From assembly GCA_023228945.1 (NCBI GenBank), contig JALOAI010000011.1, positions 107,948 to 171,947 of the forward strand: a DNA stretch of 64,000 bases. The letters run 5' to 3'. The DNA is from Pigmentiphaga sp. GTDB taxonomy: Bacteria > Pseudomonadota > Gammaproteobacteria > Burkholderiales > Burkholderiaceae_B. Each line of letters starts with the position of its first letter. Within the stretch, counting starts at the first letter, position 1. The position numbers were made by a program, and so were the translations under genes. The notes below the pieces were generated by a model. The model saw only the letters and a list, made by a program, of their open reading frames with translations. It had not been told where the DNA came from and did no database searches. Shown here piece after piece: positions 38,699 to 48,197 of the stretch.

Positions 38699-40711
38699 AT
38701 GACTACCAGCGTCCCCTCTCTGTACCTCCTGATCGCGTTCGCGCCCCTTGTAAGCGCGATACTGGCGGGTTTCCTGGGCACTCCCTTCCTGCTGGGCCGC
38801 GCCGTGCTCGGCCGGCGCGCCTCGCATATCGTCACCATCGCCGGCGTGGCCCTGTCGACGATCGCCTCGGTGTTCGTGCTGATCGATACCATCGGCGGCG
38901 CCACCTTCAATGGCAACCTCTACACCTGGAGCCTGGTCGGCGATATCCGGTTCGAGATCGGTTTCCTCATCGACAACCTGTCCGCCATGATGATGGTGGT
39001 GGTCACCTCGGTGTCGCTGATGGTGCATATCTACACTATCGGCTATATGGCCGACGACCCCGGCTACCAGCGCTTCTTCTCTTACATCTCGTTGTTCACC
39101 TTCTCCATGCTGATGCTGGTGATGTCGAACAACATGCTCCAGCTATTCTTCGGCTGGGAAGCGGTGGGCCTGGTGTCGTACCTGCTGATCGGCTTCTGGT
39201 ACAAGCGGCCCACGGCGGTGTTCGCCAACATGAAGGCGTTCGTCGTCAACCGCGTGGGCGACTTCGGCTTCGTGCTCGGCATCGGCCTGCTGTTCGCCTA
39301 CACCGGCTCACTCGAGTACGCCACGGTGTTCGGCCGTGCGGGCGAGCTTTCCACCCAGGTTCTGCCAGGCACCGACTGGGCCTTGCTCACCGTGGCTTGC
39401 GTCGCGCTGTTCGTGGGCGCGATGGGCAAGTCGGCGCAAGTGCCGCTGCATGCCTGGCTGCCCGACTCGATGGAAGGTCCCACCCCGATCTCGGCCCTGA
39501 TCCACGCCGCCACCATGGTCACGGCCGGGATCTTCATGGTGGCCCGCTTCTCGCCGCTGTTCGAGTACTCCAACACGGCGCTGTCGCTGATGATGGTGGT
39601 GGGCGCGATCGGCGCGCTGTTCCTGGGCATCCTGGGCATCATCCAGAACGACATCAAGCGCGTCATTGCCTATTCCACGCTGTCGCAGCTGGGCTACATG
39701 ACCGTGGCGCTCGGCGCCTCCGCCTATTCGGTGGCGGTGTTCCACCTCATGACCCACGCCTTCTTCAAGGCGCTGCTGTTCCTGGGCGCGGGCTCGGTGA
39801 TCATCGGCATGCACCACGACCAGGACATCCGCAACATGGGCGGCCTGCGCCGCTACATGCCGATTACCTGGATCACCTTCCTGCTCGGAACCCTGGCGCT
39901 GGTGGGCACGCCGTTCTTCTCGGGCTATTACTCCAAAGAGCACATCATCGAGGCGGCCGGCGCGGCCAATGTGTGGGGCGCGAGCTTCGGCTACTACGCC
40001 ACCCTGATCGGCGTGTTCGTCACCTCGCTGTACTCGTTCCGCGTGTACTTCCTGGTCTTCCATGGCAAAGAGCGCTTCGATACCTCGGGCCAGGGCCATG
40101 GCGGGCACGCCGGCGGCGATCATCACCATGGCGGCACGCCGCACGAGTCGCCCTGGGTGGTCACCCTGCCGCTGGCGCTGCTGGCCATCCCCTCGGTGAT
40201 CATCGGCGCCATCGTGATCCAGCCCATGCTGTTCGGTGACTTCTTCCGCGGCGTGATCACGGCGTTCCCCAGCCACCCGGCCATGGCCGACATCGCCGCC
40301 ACCTTCCATGGCTGGCTGGCCTACGGCCTGCACGCCTTCATCACCCTGCCGTTCTGGCTGGTGGTCGCCGGTTTCGTGATCTCCTGGTACACCTGCCTGG
40401 CCAATCCGGCGGCGGGCGATGCCATCCGGCGCCGCAGCGGCGGTCTGATGACGGTGCTCGAGAACAAGTACTACGCCGACTGGGTTTACGAGAACGTGTT
40501 TGCACGGGGCGCGCGCGCCCTGGGCACCGGTCTCTGGCGCGGTGGCGATCGGGCCTTGATCGACGGTCTGCTCGTCAATGGCAGCGCCCGCCTGGTGGGC
40601 TGGTTCGCCTCGGTGTCGCGCCACTTGCAATCGGGCTACATCTATCACTACGCCTTTGCCATGATCGTCGGCATCCTGGTGTTGGTGACTCTCTTTGTAC
40701 TGATCAAATAA
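38699..40711 (+). CDS. nuoL: NADH-quinone oxidoreductase subunit L
   Basis: This 670-aa antiporter-like proton-pumping subunit is the largest of the membrane arm. It has about 16 transmembrane helices and a long C-terminal lateral helix. Conserved residues sit in FFGWEAVGLVSYLLIGFW, the Lys of MGKSAQVPLHAWLPDSMEGP (each part of the channel), and HAFFKALLFLGAGSVI. A His-rich loop (HGGHAGGDHHHGGTPHES, about residues 464-481) precedes the distal helices. Such a loop is variable in the family and could bind metal. Confidence 0.96.
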   Translation: MTTSVPSLYLLIAFAPLVSAILAGFLGTPFLLGRAVLGRRASHIVTIAGVALSTIASVFVLIDTIGGATFNGNLYTWSLVGDIRFEIGFLIDNLSAMMMVVVTSVSLMVHIYTIGYMADDPGYQRFFSYISLFTFSMLMLVMSNNMLQLFFGWEAVGLVSYLLIGFWYKRPTAVFANMKAFVVNRVGDFGFVLGIGLLFAYTGSLEYATVFGRAGELSTQVLPGTDWALLTVACVALFVGAMGKSAQVPLHAWLPDSMEGPTPISALIHAATMVTAGIFMVARFSPLFEYSNTALSLMMVVGAIGALFLGILGIIQNDIKRVIAYSTLSQLGYMTVALGASAYSVAVFHLMTHAFFKALLFLGAGSVIIGMHHDQDIRNMGGLRRYMPITWITFLLGTLALVGTPFFSGYYSKEHIIEAAGAANVWGASFGYYATLIGVFVTSLYSFRVYFLVFHGKERFDTSGQGHGGHAGGDHHHGGTPHESPWVVTLPLALLAIPSVIIGAIVIQPMLFGDFFRGVITAFPSHPAMADIAATFHGWLAYGLHAFITLPFWLVVAGFVISWYTCLANPAAGDAIRRRSGGLMTVLENKYYADWVYENVFARGARALGTGLWRGGDRALIDGLLVNGSARLVGWFASVSRHLQSGYIYHYAFAMIVGILVLVTLFVLIK

Positions 40712-40715
40712 GACG

Positions 40716-42215
40716 ATGACAGGCGAAATGGTGCACTCCTCATTCCCGTGGTTGACGCTGGCGGTCTTCGTCCCCATCGTCTTTGGCCTGCTGGTCATGC
40801 TGCTGGGCCGCGACGACAATCCCCAGCCCACCCGCATGCTGGCGCTGGCCGGCTCGATCCTGAGCCTGCTGGTGACGCTGCCGGTGTACTTCGGCTTCGA
40901 CGCTTCCACGGCCGACATGCAGTTCGTCGAGAAGTCGGCCTGGATCGAGCCGCTGTCGGTGTACTACCACCTGGGCGTCGACGGTATCTCGCTGTGGTTC
41001 GTGCTGCTCACGGCCTTCATCACCGTCATCGTGGTGATGGCCGGCTGGGAGGTCATCACCCAGCGGGTCGGCCAGTACATGGGCGCCTTCCTGATTTTGT
41101 CGGGCCTGATGATCGGCGTGTTCGTCTCGCTCGATGGCCTGCTGTTCTACTTCTTCTTCGAGGCCACCCTCATCCCGATGTACATCATCATCGGCGTATG
41201 GGGCGGGCCCAACCGGGTCTACGCCGCCTTCAAGTTCTTCCTCTACACCCTGCTGGGCTCGCTGCTCACGCTGGTGGCCTTCATCTATCTCTGGAACGTC
41301 GCCGGCGGCAGCTTCGACATTCTCACCTGGCACGAGGTGCGCCTGGGCCGCACCGAGCAGATATTGATCTTCCTCGCCTTCCTGATGGCCTTCGCCGTCA
41401 AGGTGCCGATGTGGCCGGTGCACACCTGGCTGCCCGACGCCCACGTCGAGGCGCCCACCGGCGGCTCCATCGTGCTGGCGGCGATCATGCTCAAGCTGGG
41501 CGCCTATGGCTTCCTGCGGTTTTCGCTGCCCATCGTGCCCGATGCCTCGCACGAACTCGCCTGGCTGATGATCGCGCTCTCGCTGATCGCCGTGATCTAC
41601 ATCGGCCTGGTGGCGATCGTGCAGGACGACATGAAGAAACTCGTGGCCTATTCGTCGGTCGCGCACATGGGCTTCGTCACCCTGGGCTTCTTCATCTTCA
41701 ATACCGCCGGCATCGAAGGCGCGATCGTGCAGATGATTTCCCACGGCTTCGTGTCGGGCGCGATGTTCTTCAGCATCGGCGTGCTCTACGACCGCATGCA
41801 TACGCGCAGCATCGCCGACTACGGCGGCGTGATCAACGTGATGCCGCGCTTCGCCGCCTTCGCCGTGCTGTTCGCGATGGCCAACAGCGGGCTGCCCGCC
41901 ACCAGCGGCTTCGTCGGCGAGTTCATGGTGATCCTCGGCGCCGTCGAGTTCAATTTCTGGATCGGCCTGCTCGCCGCCACCACCCTGATCCTCGCCGCGT
42001 CTTATTCGCTGTGGCTGGTCAAGCGGGTATTCTTCGGCGAGGTGGCGAACGACAACGTGCGCGCGATGAGCGACATCAACGGTCGCGAGTTCGCCATTCT
42101 CGGCATCCTCGCCATCGCGGTGCTTTACATGGGCGTGTATCCCAAGCCCTTCACCGACGTGATGCATGCATCGGTGCAGGCGCTCCTCGATCACGTCGCC
42201 ATCTCCAAACTGTGA
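40716..42215 (+). CDS. nuoM: NADH-quinone oxidoreductase subunit M
   Basis: This 499-aa antiporter-like proton-pumping subunit has 14 transmembrane helices. Conserved signatures are LFYFFFEATLIPMYIIIGVWG, split around its channel Glu, then KVPMWPVHTWLPDAHVEAPT and SSVAHMGFVTLGFF. It starts 4 nt after nuoL. A second in-frame ATG at 40731 would shorten it by five residues. Confidence 0.96.
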   Translation: MTGEMVHSSFPWLTLAVFVPIVFGLLVMLLGRDDNPQPTRMLALAGSILSLLVTLPVYFGFDASTADMQFVEKSAWIEPLSVYYHLGVDGISLWFVLLTAFITVIVVMAGWEVITQRVGQYMGAFLILSGLMIGVFVSLDGLLFYFFFEATLIPMYIIIGVWGGPNRVYAAFKFFLYTLLGSLLTLVAFIYLWNVAGGSFDILTWHEVRLGRTEQILIFLAFLMAFAVKVPMWPVHTWLPDAHVEAPTGGSIVLAAIMLKLGAYGFLRFSLPIVPDASHELAWLMIALSLIAVIYIGLVAIVQDDMKKLVAYSSVAHMGFVTLGFFIFNTAGIEGAIVQMISHGFVSGAMFFSIGVLYDRMHTRSIADYGGVINVMPRFAAFAVLFAMANSGLPATSGFVGEFMVILGAVEFNFWIGLLAATTLILAASYSLWLVKRVFFGEVANDNVRAMSDINGREFAILGILAIAVLYMGVYPKPFTDVMHASVQALLDHVAISKL

Positions 42216-42232
42216 TTTCCGTGGTTCCCACT

Positions 42233-43717
42233 ATGCAAGTTAATTCACTCGATTTCGCATTGGCCGCGCCGGAAATCCTCATGCTGATCCTGGCGTGCGG
42301 CCTGTTGCTGCTGGATGCGTTTCTCAAAGGCGACGATCGGACGCTGACCTATCGTCTTACCCAGGGAGCGCTGGCGCTGGTGTTCGTCGTTACGCTCTGG
42401 CAATGGCAGGGCGGGGTGGCGGGCAGCACCTTCCAGGGCTTGTACGTTGCCGACGATCTCTCGTATTTCCTCAAGCTGTGCACCTACGCGGCCATGATGG
42501 TGACGCTGGCCTATGGCCACCGCTATGTCGCCAGCCGCGAGATGTTGTCGCGCGGCGGCGAGTTCTACGTGCTCGCGCTGCTGGCCACTATCGGCCAGAT
42601 GGTGATGATCTCCGCCGGCAACATGATCACCATCTACCTCGGCCTCGAGGTGATGTCGCTGGCGCTGTACGCGCTGGTGGCGCTGCGCCGCGAGAATGTG
42701 GTGGCCACCGAAGCCGCCATGAAGTACTTCGTCCTGGGCTCGCTGGCTTCGGGCATCCTGCTCTATGGCATGTCGATGCTGTATGGCGCCACCGGCACGC
42801 TGGATCTCTCCACCATGGCGGCCACCATCGCCCTGGGTGAGACGCCCAGCCTGGTGCTGAGCTTCGGCATCGTGTTCGTCGTGGCCGGCCTGGCTTTCAA
42901 GCTCGGCGTGGTGCCGTTCCACATGTGGGCGCCCGACGTCTACCAGGGCGCGCCCACCACCGTGACGCTGTTGATCGGCGGCGCGCCCAAGCTGGCCACT
43001 TTCGCCATCACCGTGCGCCTGCTTGGCGAGGCACTGCCGCTGGCGGCCTCGGCGTGGGAGCCCATGCTCGCCATCCTGGCCGTGTTGTCGCTGGTCATTG
43101 GCAACCTAACCGCCATCGCGCAAACCAGCTTCAAGCGCATGCTGGCCTACTCCACCATCGCGCACATGGGTTTCGTGCTGCTGGGCCTGATGTCGGCCAA
43201 TGGGTTGGATGGCCGTGTGGACGCCTATGGCGCGTCGCTGTTCTACGTGGTTACCTATGTGCTCACCACGTTGGGTACATTCGGCCTGGTGCTGTTCATG
43301 TCCCGGATCAATGGCTTCGAGGCCGATCAGCTCGACGACCTCAAGGGTCTGAGCCGCCGCAGCCCGTGGTTCGCGGCCATGATCCTGCTGATGATGTTCT
43401 CGCTCACGGGCATTCCGCCCACGGTGGGCTTCTATGCCAAACTGGCGGTGTTGCAGGTCGTGATCGCCGCCGGCCACCTCTGGCTGGCCGTGATCGCCGT
43501 GATGGCGTCGCTGGTGGGGGCTTTCTACTACCTGCGCGTGGTCAAGCTGGTCTACTTCGATGAGCCCTCGTCCGAGAACGCGGCGGCGCCCCTCGAAGAA
43601 GGCGGCACCGGCCGCGCGGTATTGTCGGTCAATGGGCTGCTGGTGCTGGGCCTGGGCATTCTGCCGGCGCCGCTGATGGCGCTGTGCCTGCAGGCCATGA
43701 GTTCGGCCCTGCAGTAA
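42233..43717 (+). CDS. nuoN: NADH-quinone oxidoreductase subunit N
   Basis: This 494-aa third antiporter-like subunit shows YLGLEVMSLALYALVALRR, KLGVVPFHMWAPDVYQGAPT and STIAHMGFVLLGL, the usual proton-channel motifs. It closes the nuo operon. A long perfect hairpin lies 21 nt after its stop. ATG 42233 is used because the open frame upstream is a shadow of nuoM. Confidence 0.96.
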   Translation: MQVNSLDFALAAPEILMLILACGLLLLDAFLKGDDRTLTYRLTQGALALVFVVTLWQWQGGVAGSTFQGLYVADDLSYFLKLCTYAAMMVTLAYGHRYVASREMLSRGGEFYVLALLATIGQMVMISAGNMITIYLGLEVMSLALYALVALRRENVVATEAAMKYFVLGSLASGILLYGMSMLYGATGTLDLSTMAATIALGETPSLVLSFGIVFVVAGLAFKLGVVPFHMWAPDVYQGAPTTVTLLIGGAPKLATFAITVRLLGEALPLAASAWEPMLAILAVLSLVIGNLTAIAQTSFKRMLAYSTIAHMGFVLLGLMSANGLDGRVDAYGASLFYVVTYVLTTLGTFGLVLFMSRINGFEADQLDDLKGLSRRSPWFAAMILLMMFSLTGIPPTVGFYAKLAVLQVVIAAGHLWLAVIAVMASLVGAFYYLRVVKLVYFDEPSSENAAAPLEEGGTGRAVLSVNGLLVLGLGILPAPLMALCLQAMSSALQ

Positions 43718-43737
43718 AAAATCCTCGACTTTCCCCA

Positions 43738-43772
43738 CGTGCCGGCGGCTTCATCCCGAAACCGCCGGCACG
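43738..43772 (+). other. 11-bp perfect stem-loop between nuoN and the DUF2818 gene
   Basis: CGTGCCGGCGG (43738-43748) pairs perfectly with CCGCCGGCACG (43762-43772) over a 13-nt loop. There is no T-tract. It may be a partial terminator, an RNase processing site or a 3' stabiliser for the nuo mRNA. Confidence 0.55.
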
Positions 43773-43796
43773 TCGCCGTCTTCTCCCGGAGGTTGC

Positions 43797-44219
43797 ATGA
43801 CGCTTGGCCTGGCTATGGCACTGGTGATCGGTCTGATGGTCGTGTTCGCCAATTTGCCCTTCGTCACCGAACGCATCCTGGGCGTGCTGCCGTGGCCCGC
43901 GGGCCACGGCGCCAAGCCGTTCGGCGTACGAATGCTGGAGCTGCTGGCGGGCTATGCGGTGGTGATGGCGTTGGGTTTTGCGTTCGAAGCCCGCCTGGGC
44001 AACCGCTTCGAGCAAGGCTGGGAGTTCTACGCCATTACCCTGACGCTGTTCCTGGTGTGCGCGTACCCCGGCTTCGTGTGGCGCTATCTGCGGCGCGGGC
44101 GGCGCACCGCTGGCGCGGCATCAACCCAAGCCGCCGCGGCGCCACCACCAAAGCAGCGCGATCCAGAACAAGACGCCCAGCCCGCCCAGCGTGACCTGGA
44201 ACGCGGCCGTGGCGGATAA
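43797..44219 (+). CDS. DUF2818 family membrane protein
   Basis: This 140-aa membrane protein has three to four helices (residues 3-22, 45-63, 75-98) and the family-typical FANLPFVTERILG near the N-terminus. DUF2818 genes regularly follow nuoN in Betaproteobacteria, which suggests a link to complex I, but no function is known. A GGAGG precedes ATG 43797. The last 35 or so residues are a polar Ala/Pro/Gln/Arg tail encoded opposite the 3' end of the convergent MFS gene (99-nt overlap). Confidence 0.85.
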   Translation: MTLGLAMALVIGLMVVFANLPFVTERILGVLPWPAGHGAKPFGVRMLELLAGYAVVMALGFAFEARLGNRFEQGWEFYAITLTLFLVCAYPGFVWRYLRRGRRTAGAASTQAAAAPPPKQRDPEQDAQPAQRDLERGRGG

Positions 44220-45359
44220 GCCCGCGCCTTGCAGGCCTTCGATCAACAGGCCCATGCCCCATTGCACGGCGAAGGCGCCCGAGAACAGGTAAAGGTTGTA
44301 GAGCGTCATCACCCGGCCGGCCATTTGGCGTGGGAACCGCACCGAGAGGCCGGGCTGCAACAGCGAGTTCGCCGGAAAAGCCAGCGCCAGCAGCGGCCAC
44401 AGCACCCAGGCCCAGGGGTAGGGCAGCACGGCGATGAGCACGATCAGCAGGGCCGAGAGCCCATTGCCATAGGCCGCGATGCGCAGCATGCTCAGGCCGC
44501 GGCGCTGCAGCCGCGGCGCCACGAAGCTCATCGCCAGGTACGACAGCAGCATCGTGACCATGAAGACCATCAGGTACGACGCCGCCCAGGTGGGAGCGAT
44601 ACCCAGCACCTCGGTCATCCATGGCCCGGCCCATAGGGTATGCAGCGCCATGACCCCGCCGTGGCCGATAAAAGCCACGGCCATGACGCTCAGCATGATG
44701 GGATGACGAACGAGACCGCCAGGGCCTCCCTCGACCGGCGCGCTGGCGGCCGCCGGCTGCTTATCGGGCACGACCCACCAGATGAGGACCGCGGACAACA
44801 GTAATAGGACGGCGAAGATCGCCAGCACGCCGCGCCAGCCCAGCCAGATTGCCAGGGTGGCGGCGGGCAGGGTGGCGGTGGCCGCGCCGCTGGTCCCCGC
44901 CACCAGCAGCAGCAAGCCGAGCTGGGATTGCCGTTGCGGCGGAAAATGGCGCCGGAACCAGGCGAAGGGCGCCATCAGGCAGGCCGCCACGCCCAGGCCG
45001 ATGAGGATGCGGCCCCAGGTCATCCACGCCAGGGAGGGGGCGAGGGCCATCATGGCGGCTCCCCCGGCGGCGATAATCAGCAGCAGCGCCTCGACGCGCC
45101 GTTCGCCATAGCGGTCGAGCCAGAAGCCCAGCGGATACTGCAGGCCCGCGAAGGCGATGAAGTACGAGGCCGATAGCCAGCCCAGGTCGGCGGCGCCGAG
45201 CTGGAGGTCGGCGACGAGATAGGGCGCCAGCGCGGCGTTGATCGTGCGCAAGGCATACGACAAAAAATGACCCGAGGCGAAGGCCAGGAAAATCCAGATC
45301 AGCAGGCGGCGGGACACGATGCCGGCGTCGGCCTGGACGGGCGAGGAAGATGCGGTCAT
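44121..45359 (-). CDS. MFS transporter
   Basis: This 412-aa major facilitator superfamily permease has 12 hydrophobic helices. It shows the loop 2-3 signature region LGFWLDRYGERRVE and a weaker mirror in the second half (FVAPRLQRRGLSML). The substrate is unknown; members with this layout carry organic acids or nitrate-like anions. It overlaps the upstream hydrolase gene by 4 nt (ATGA), so the two are cotranscribed and possibly act on the same compound. Its 3' end overlaps the DUF2818 gene. Confidence 0.87.
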   Translation of the reverse strand: MTASSSPVQADAGIVSRRLLIWIFLAFASGHFLSYALRTINAALAPYLVADLQLGAADLGWLSASYFIAFAGLQYPLGFWLDRYGERRVEALLLIIAAGGAAMMALAPSLAWMTWGRILIGLGVAACLMAPFAWFRRHFPPQRQSQLGLLLLVAGTSGAATATLPAATLAIWLGWRGVLAIFAVLLLLSAVLIWWVVPDKQPAAASAPVEGGPGGLVRHPIMLSVMAVAFIGHGGVMALHTLWAGPWMTEVLGIAPTWAASYLMVFMVTMLLSYLAMSFVAPRLQRRGLSMLRIAAYGNGLSALLIVLIAVLPYPWAWVLWPLLALAFPANSLLQPGLSVRFPRQMAGRVMTLYNLYLFSGAFAVQWGMGLLIEGLQGAGLSATAAFQVTLGGLGVLFWIALLWWWRRGGLG

Positions 45360-46180
45360 GCGCTGGTGCTCCAGAACGTCGTGAGCGCCTCCTGGAAGGC
45401 CTGGGGCCGTGCGAGATTCATGCCGTGGGCGGCGCCGGCGATCACCACGCTGCGGGTATCGGGCAGCCGGTCTTGCAGCCAGCTCCGGGCACGGGCATAG
45501 CGCGCGGGACTGTTGGCGCCCCCCATGAGCAGCACCGGACGGTCGAGCGCCGCCAATGCCGCCTCGGAGGGGAGCGGCAGGCTCTCGGTGGCCTGTGGCA
45601 ATAGCGTCGCGGCATTATCGAGCGCCATCCGGCGGAAGTCGGCGATCATGCGCCGCCAGGTGTCGGGCCCATTGACTGCGTCGACGAAACCGCCCACACC
45701 CGTTTCAGGATCGCCGGCGCGAATCGCGGCCGCGGCCTGCATCGCGTAAGGGCTGGGCGTACCGTCGTCGGTGTCGGGGAGGCCGGGATCCGCCAGCGTG
45801 AGCGTGCGCAGCCGCTGCGGCGCGCGCAGTGCCAGCTCCAGCGCCACCCGCGCCCCGCGTGAATGGCCCACCAGGTCGACCCCGCTCCAGTTCCAGAGCT
45901 CCAGGCAGCGGATGAGATCGTCGGCATGCTGGCCGATGCTGTATGGCGCCTGGGCCAGCGCGGCATCGCTGACGGGTGGATTGGGCCAGCAATAGCGCAG
46001 GCTCACGGCGCGGACTTCGCCATGAGCGGACAGCGTGCGCAGTTGCGGGGTCCAGTAGCGGTAGTCGCACAACGAACCATGGACCAGCAGGACGGGGCGT
46101 CCTTGGCCGGTGCCGATGAAGGCGATGTCGGTGTCGTCGAGGGAGGTGGTCTGTCGGGGTAGCTGGGGGTTCAGTCGCAT
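45356..46180 (-). CDS. alpha/beta fold hydrolase
   Basis: This 274-aa cytoplasmic hydrolase has oxyanion-side HGSLCDYRYW (34-43), nucleophile S107 in VGHSRGA, an acid residue in the LADPGLPD or DRPVLLMGG regions, and the catalytic His in AGAAHGMN. The fold is clear but not the substrate; lactonase or esterase activity is possible. It overlaps the upstream lipoprotein gene by 10 nt and the downstream MFS gene by 4 nt, forming a three-gene operon. Confidence 0.86.
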   Translation of the reverse strand: MRLNPQLPRQTTSLDDTDIAFIGTGQGRPVLLVHGSLCDYRYWTPQLRTLSAHGEVRAVSLRYCWPNPPVSDAALAQAPYSIGQHADDLIRCLELWNWSGVDLVGHSRGARVALELALRAPQRLRTLTLADPGLPDTDDGTPSPYAMQAAAAIRAGDPETGVGGFVDAVNGPDTWRRMIADFRRMALDNAATLLPQATESLPLPSEAALAALDRPVLLMGGANSPARYARARSWLQDRLPDTRSVVIAGAAHGMNLARPQAFQEALTTFWSTSA

Positions 46181-48102
46181 GTTGAAACGGCGGAGCGCGA
46201 CGCCAGGTCGTGGTGCAGGATACGGCGGATTTCGAGGATCGCTGCCGGGGTTTCTTGCACGCTATGGCCGCTGGTAATGATGGCCTCGGAAAGGGCATCC
46301 GGCAGGTGGGCGCTCCAGTAGGGAACCAGGCCGTCGTCCGACTCGGCCAAGGCGATGGCGGGGTCGGCGCGGGCGATCACTGAATGATAGGCCAATCCCG
46401 CGTGCATCGGCAGACCGGCGGCCGCCTTCACGAAAGGATGGGCGGCATCGAGATGGTCGACACCGGTCGCCAGCCGGAGAGGCTGCAGGCCGCCGCGGCT
46501 GCCCTGTCCGGCCATTTTGGCCAGGACGACGTCGACGCCTTCGAGCAAGGTGAGGGGCAGGGCAATGAGGCGGTTGAGCCAGTGCACCAGCCGCGAGCCG
46601 GCCACCACGGTGCCCTGGTGCGGCGCCGCGAGAAAGACGGCGCGATCGACGCCGGGCAAGGGCGAAAAGTGCACCAGCGAATCCAGGGCGGCGCGAAGCT
46701 CGCCGGCTTCGGATTCGTCAAGGCCGCGTTGCTGCAGCAGTGTCTGCCAGAGGATGTCGTTCGAGGACGACAGCAGCAGACGGGTCAGGAGGCCGCCCAT
46801 GCTGTGGCCGATCACCACCATATTGCAGCGCGCGGCGTCGCTGGCGTCCGGATCCAGCGTGTCGCGGGTGACGCGAACGGCCTCGGCGATGGCGGCGCGG
46901 TTGACCGGGACCGGGACATTGGTGGGGTAGTACACCTGCCAGATCTGGAAGTGCTCGCGCAGGGTGTCGTCGCCCAGGATCTCGTTGGCCAGATTGACCC
47001 ACGCCTCGGGGCTGCTGGCGAGGCCGTGGATCATCAGGATCACGCGGCGCGACGGATCGTAGGGCTGCATCAGATAAATATGAGGTTCGGCGATGCCCTC
47101 CCGACGGCCCAGCAAGGTGAGAATCGATTGCCGGGCGAAGCCCGCGCGGGCGAGCCAAAGCCCGTAGCCCGCGGTAAAGTTCGCCGCCAACGGTATGTCT
47201 TGGCCGTGAAGCTCGACGCGGCTATCGCGATAGGGGTTGTAGGCCACCAGCGTGACCTCGCGCGTGGCGAGCACGCTGTTCAGGTCTTCGCCGCCAAAAC
47301 GCAGGAAGGCCGTGACGACCGGCGAAGTCATGGGGCTGAAGGGGAGCTGGGCCTCGGCATCCCGCGGGTGGGGCGCCATCACCGCCACCAGCTCGGCACC
47401 GAAGCCGTCGCGCCGGTAGGTCGAGCGCAGCCCGTCAAAGCGCAACGAAGAGGCCGGCACCAGTCCGGCGACGTGCGAGGCGCCCGGCAGGGCGGGCAGC
47501 GCCGACAGATCGCTTTGCAGGCGCCAGCCGGTGGCGGCCAGCGCGCGCGCGATCCCGGCGGCGTTCACGCCGGTGGCGGCTTGCTGGCGCTGGAAGGCAA
47601 ACAGGGCTCCCACCGCCTCCTGGGTGGCGTAATTGTAGGTATCGAGCATCTGGATCTGGCGATCTTCGAAGGCTCTTTCGTTCGGCCCGCGCTCGGTGAG
47701 AAACAGATAGGCGTAGGCATGGCGGGCCGCCTCCAGCCAGGCATGCAGGCGCGGATCGGGGCGCGTGGCCGAGGGCTCGGGCGTGAAGGCCAGGCCTTGC
47801 TGCAGCCAGAGCTCGGCCAGGGCCGATAACCGCCTTTCGTGGGAGAGTCCCGCGGCGGAGGCCACGGCCTCGATGCAGCGGGTATGGGTGGCGTCGCAGG
47901 ATTGTGCCGCCACGCCGATGACGTTGAGGGTTTCGTGGGTGTTGGCGCTGAGCTCGCCGGTGCCGAGAATATCGCCGCGTTTGAGGCCGACATAGTCGGC
48001 GGGTGGAACCGAGCGGACGGCGACCATTGCGCAACCGCCGAGCAGGCCGCTGCCGAGAACGAGCAGCAGGAGGCCTGCGCGCGACAGAAAGGAAGGTTTC
48101 AT
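46171..48102 (-). CDS. lipoprotein alpha/beta hydrolase
   Basis: This 643-aa probable outer-membrane or periplasm-facing lipoprotein has residues 1-24 as a lipoprotein signal ending GLLGGC24. An N-terminal helical region of about 300 residues has no recognised domain. The C-terminal alpha/beta hydrolase has ILMIHGLASSPEAW (oxyanion region), nucleophile S434 in VIGHSMGG, and a late H in TSGHSVQETP. It resembles PGAP1/lipase-like exported hydrolases. ATG 48102 is chosen for the lipoprotein signal; the open frame continues 85 codons upstream with no coding character. It heads the hydrolase-MFS operon. Confidence 0.82.
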   Translation of the reverse strand: MKPSFLSRAGLLLLVLGSGLLGGCAMVAVRSVPPADYVGLKRGDILGTGELSANTHETLNVIGVAAQSCDATHTRCIEAVASAAGLSHERRLSALAELWLQQGLAFTPEPSATRPDPRLHAWLEAARHAYAYLFLTERGPNERAFEDRQIQMLDTYNYATQEAVGALFAFQRQQAATGVNAAGIARALAATGWRLQSDLSALPALPGASHVAGLVPASSLRFDGLRSTYRRDGFGAELVAVMAPHPRDAEAQLPFSPMTSPVVTAFLRFGGEDLNSVLATREVTLVAYNPYRDSRVELHGQDIPLAANFTAGYGLWLARAGFARQSILTLLGRREGIAEPHIYLMQPYDPSRRVILMIHGLASSPEAWVNLANEILGDDTLREHFQIWQVYYPTNVPVPVNRAAIAEAVRVTRDTLDPDASDAARCNMVVIGHSMGGLLTRLLLSSSNDILWQTLLQQRGLDESEAGELRAALDSLVHFSPLPGVDRAVFLAAPHQGTVVAGSRLVHWLNRLIALPLTLLEGVDVVLAKMAGQGSRGGLQPLRLATGVDHLDAAHPFVKAAAGLPMHAGLAYHSVIARADPAIALAESDDGLVPYWSAHLPDALSEAIITSGHSVQETPAAILEIRRILHHDLASRSAVSTCD

Positions 48103-48197
48103 GCTGAGCCGGGAAGACGGAAGGGGGCACCCGCATGTGCGGGACCCTCCCATCCCCGCCCGCGCATTGTACGCAGGCCGCGATCCGCCGGCTACGT

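Noticed and set aside
39308..42194. Long minus-strand frames opposite nuoL and nuoM, rich in His, Gln, Asp and Glu
   Set aside because: These arise from antisense reading of hydrophobic codons; no start context or homology.
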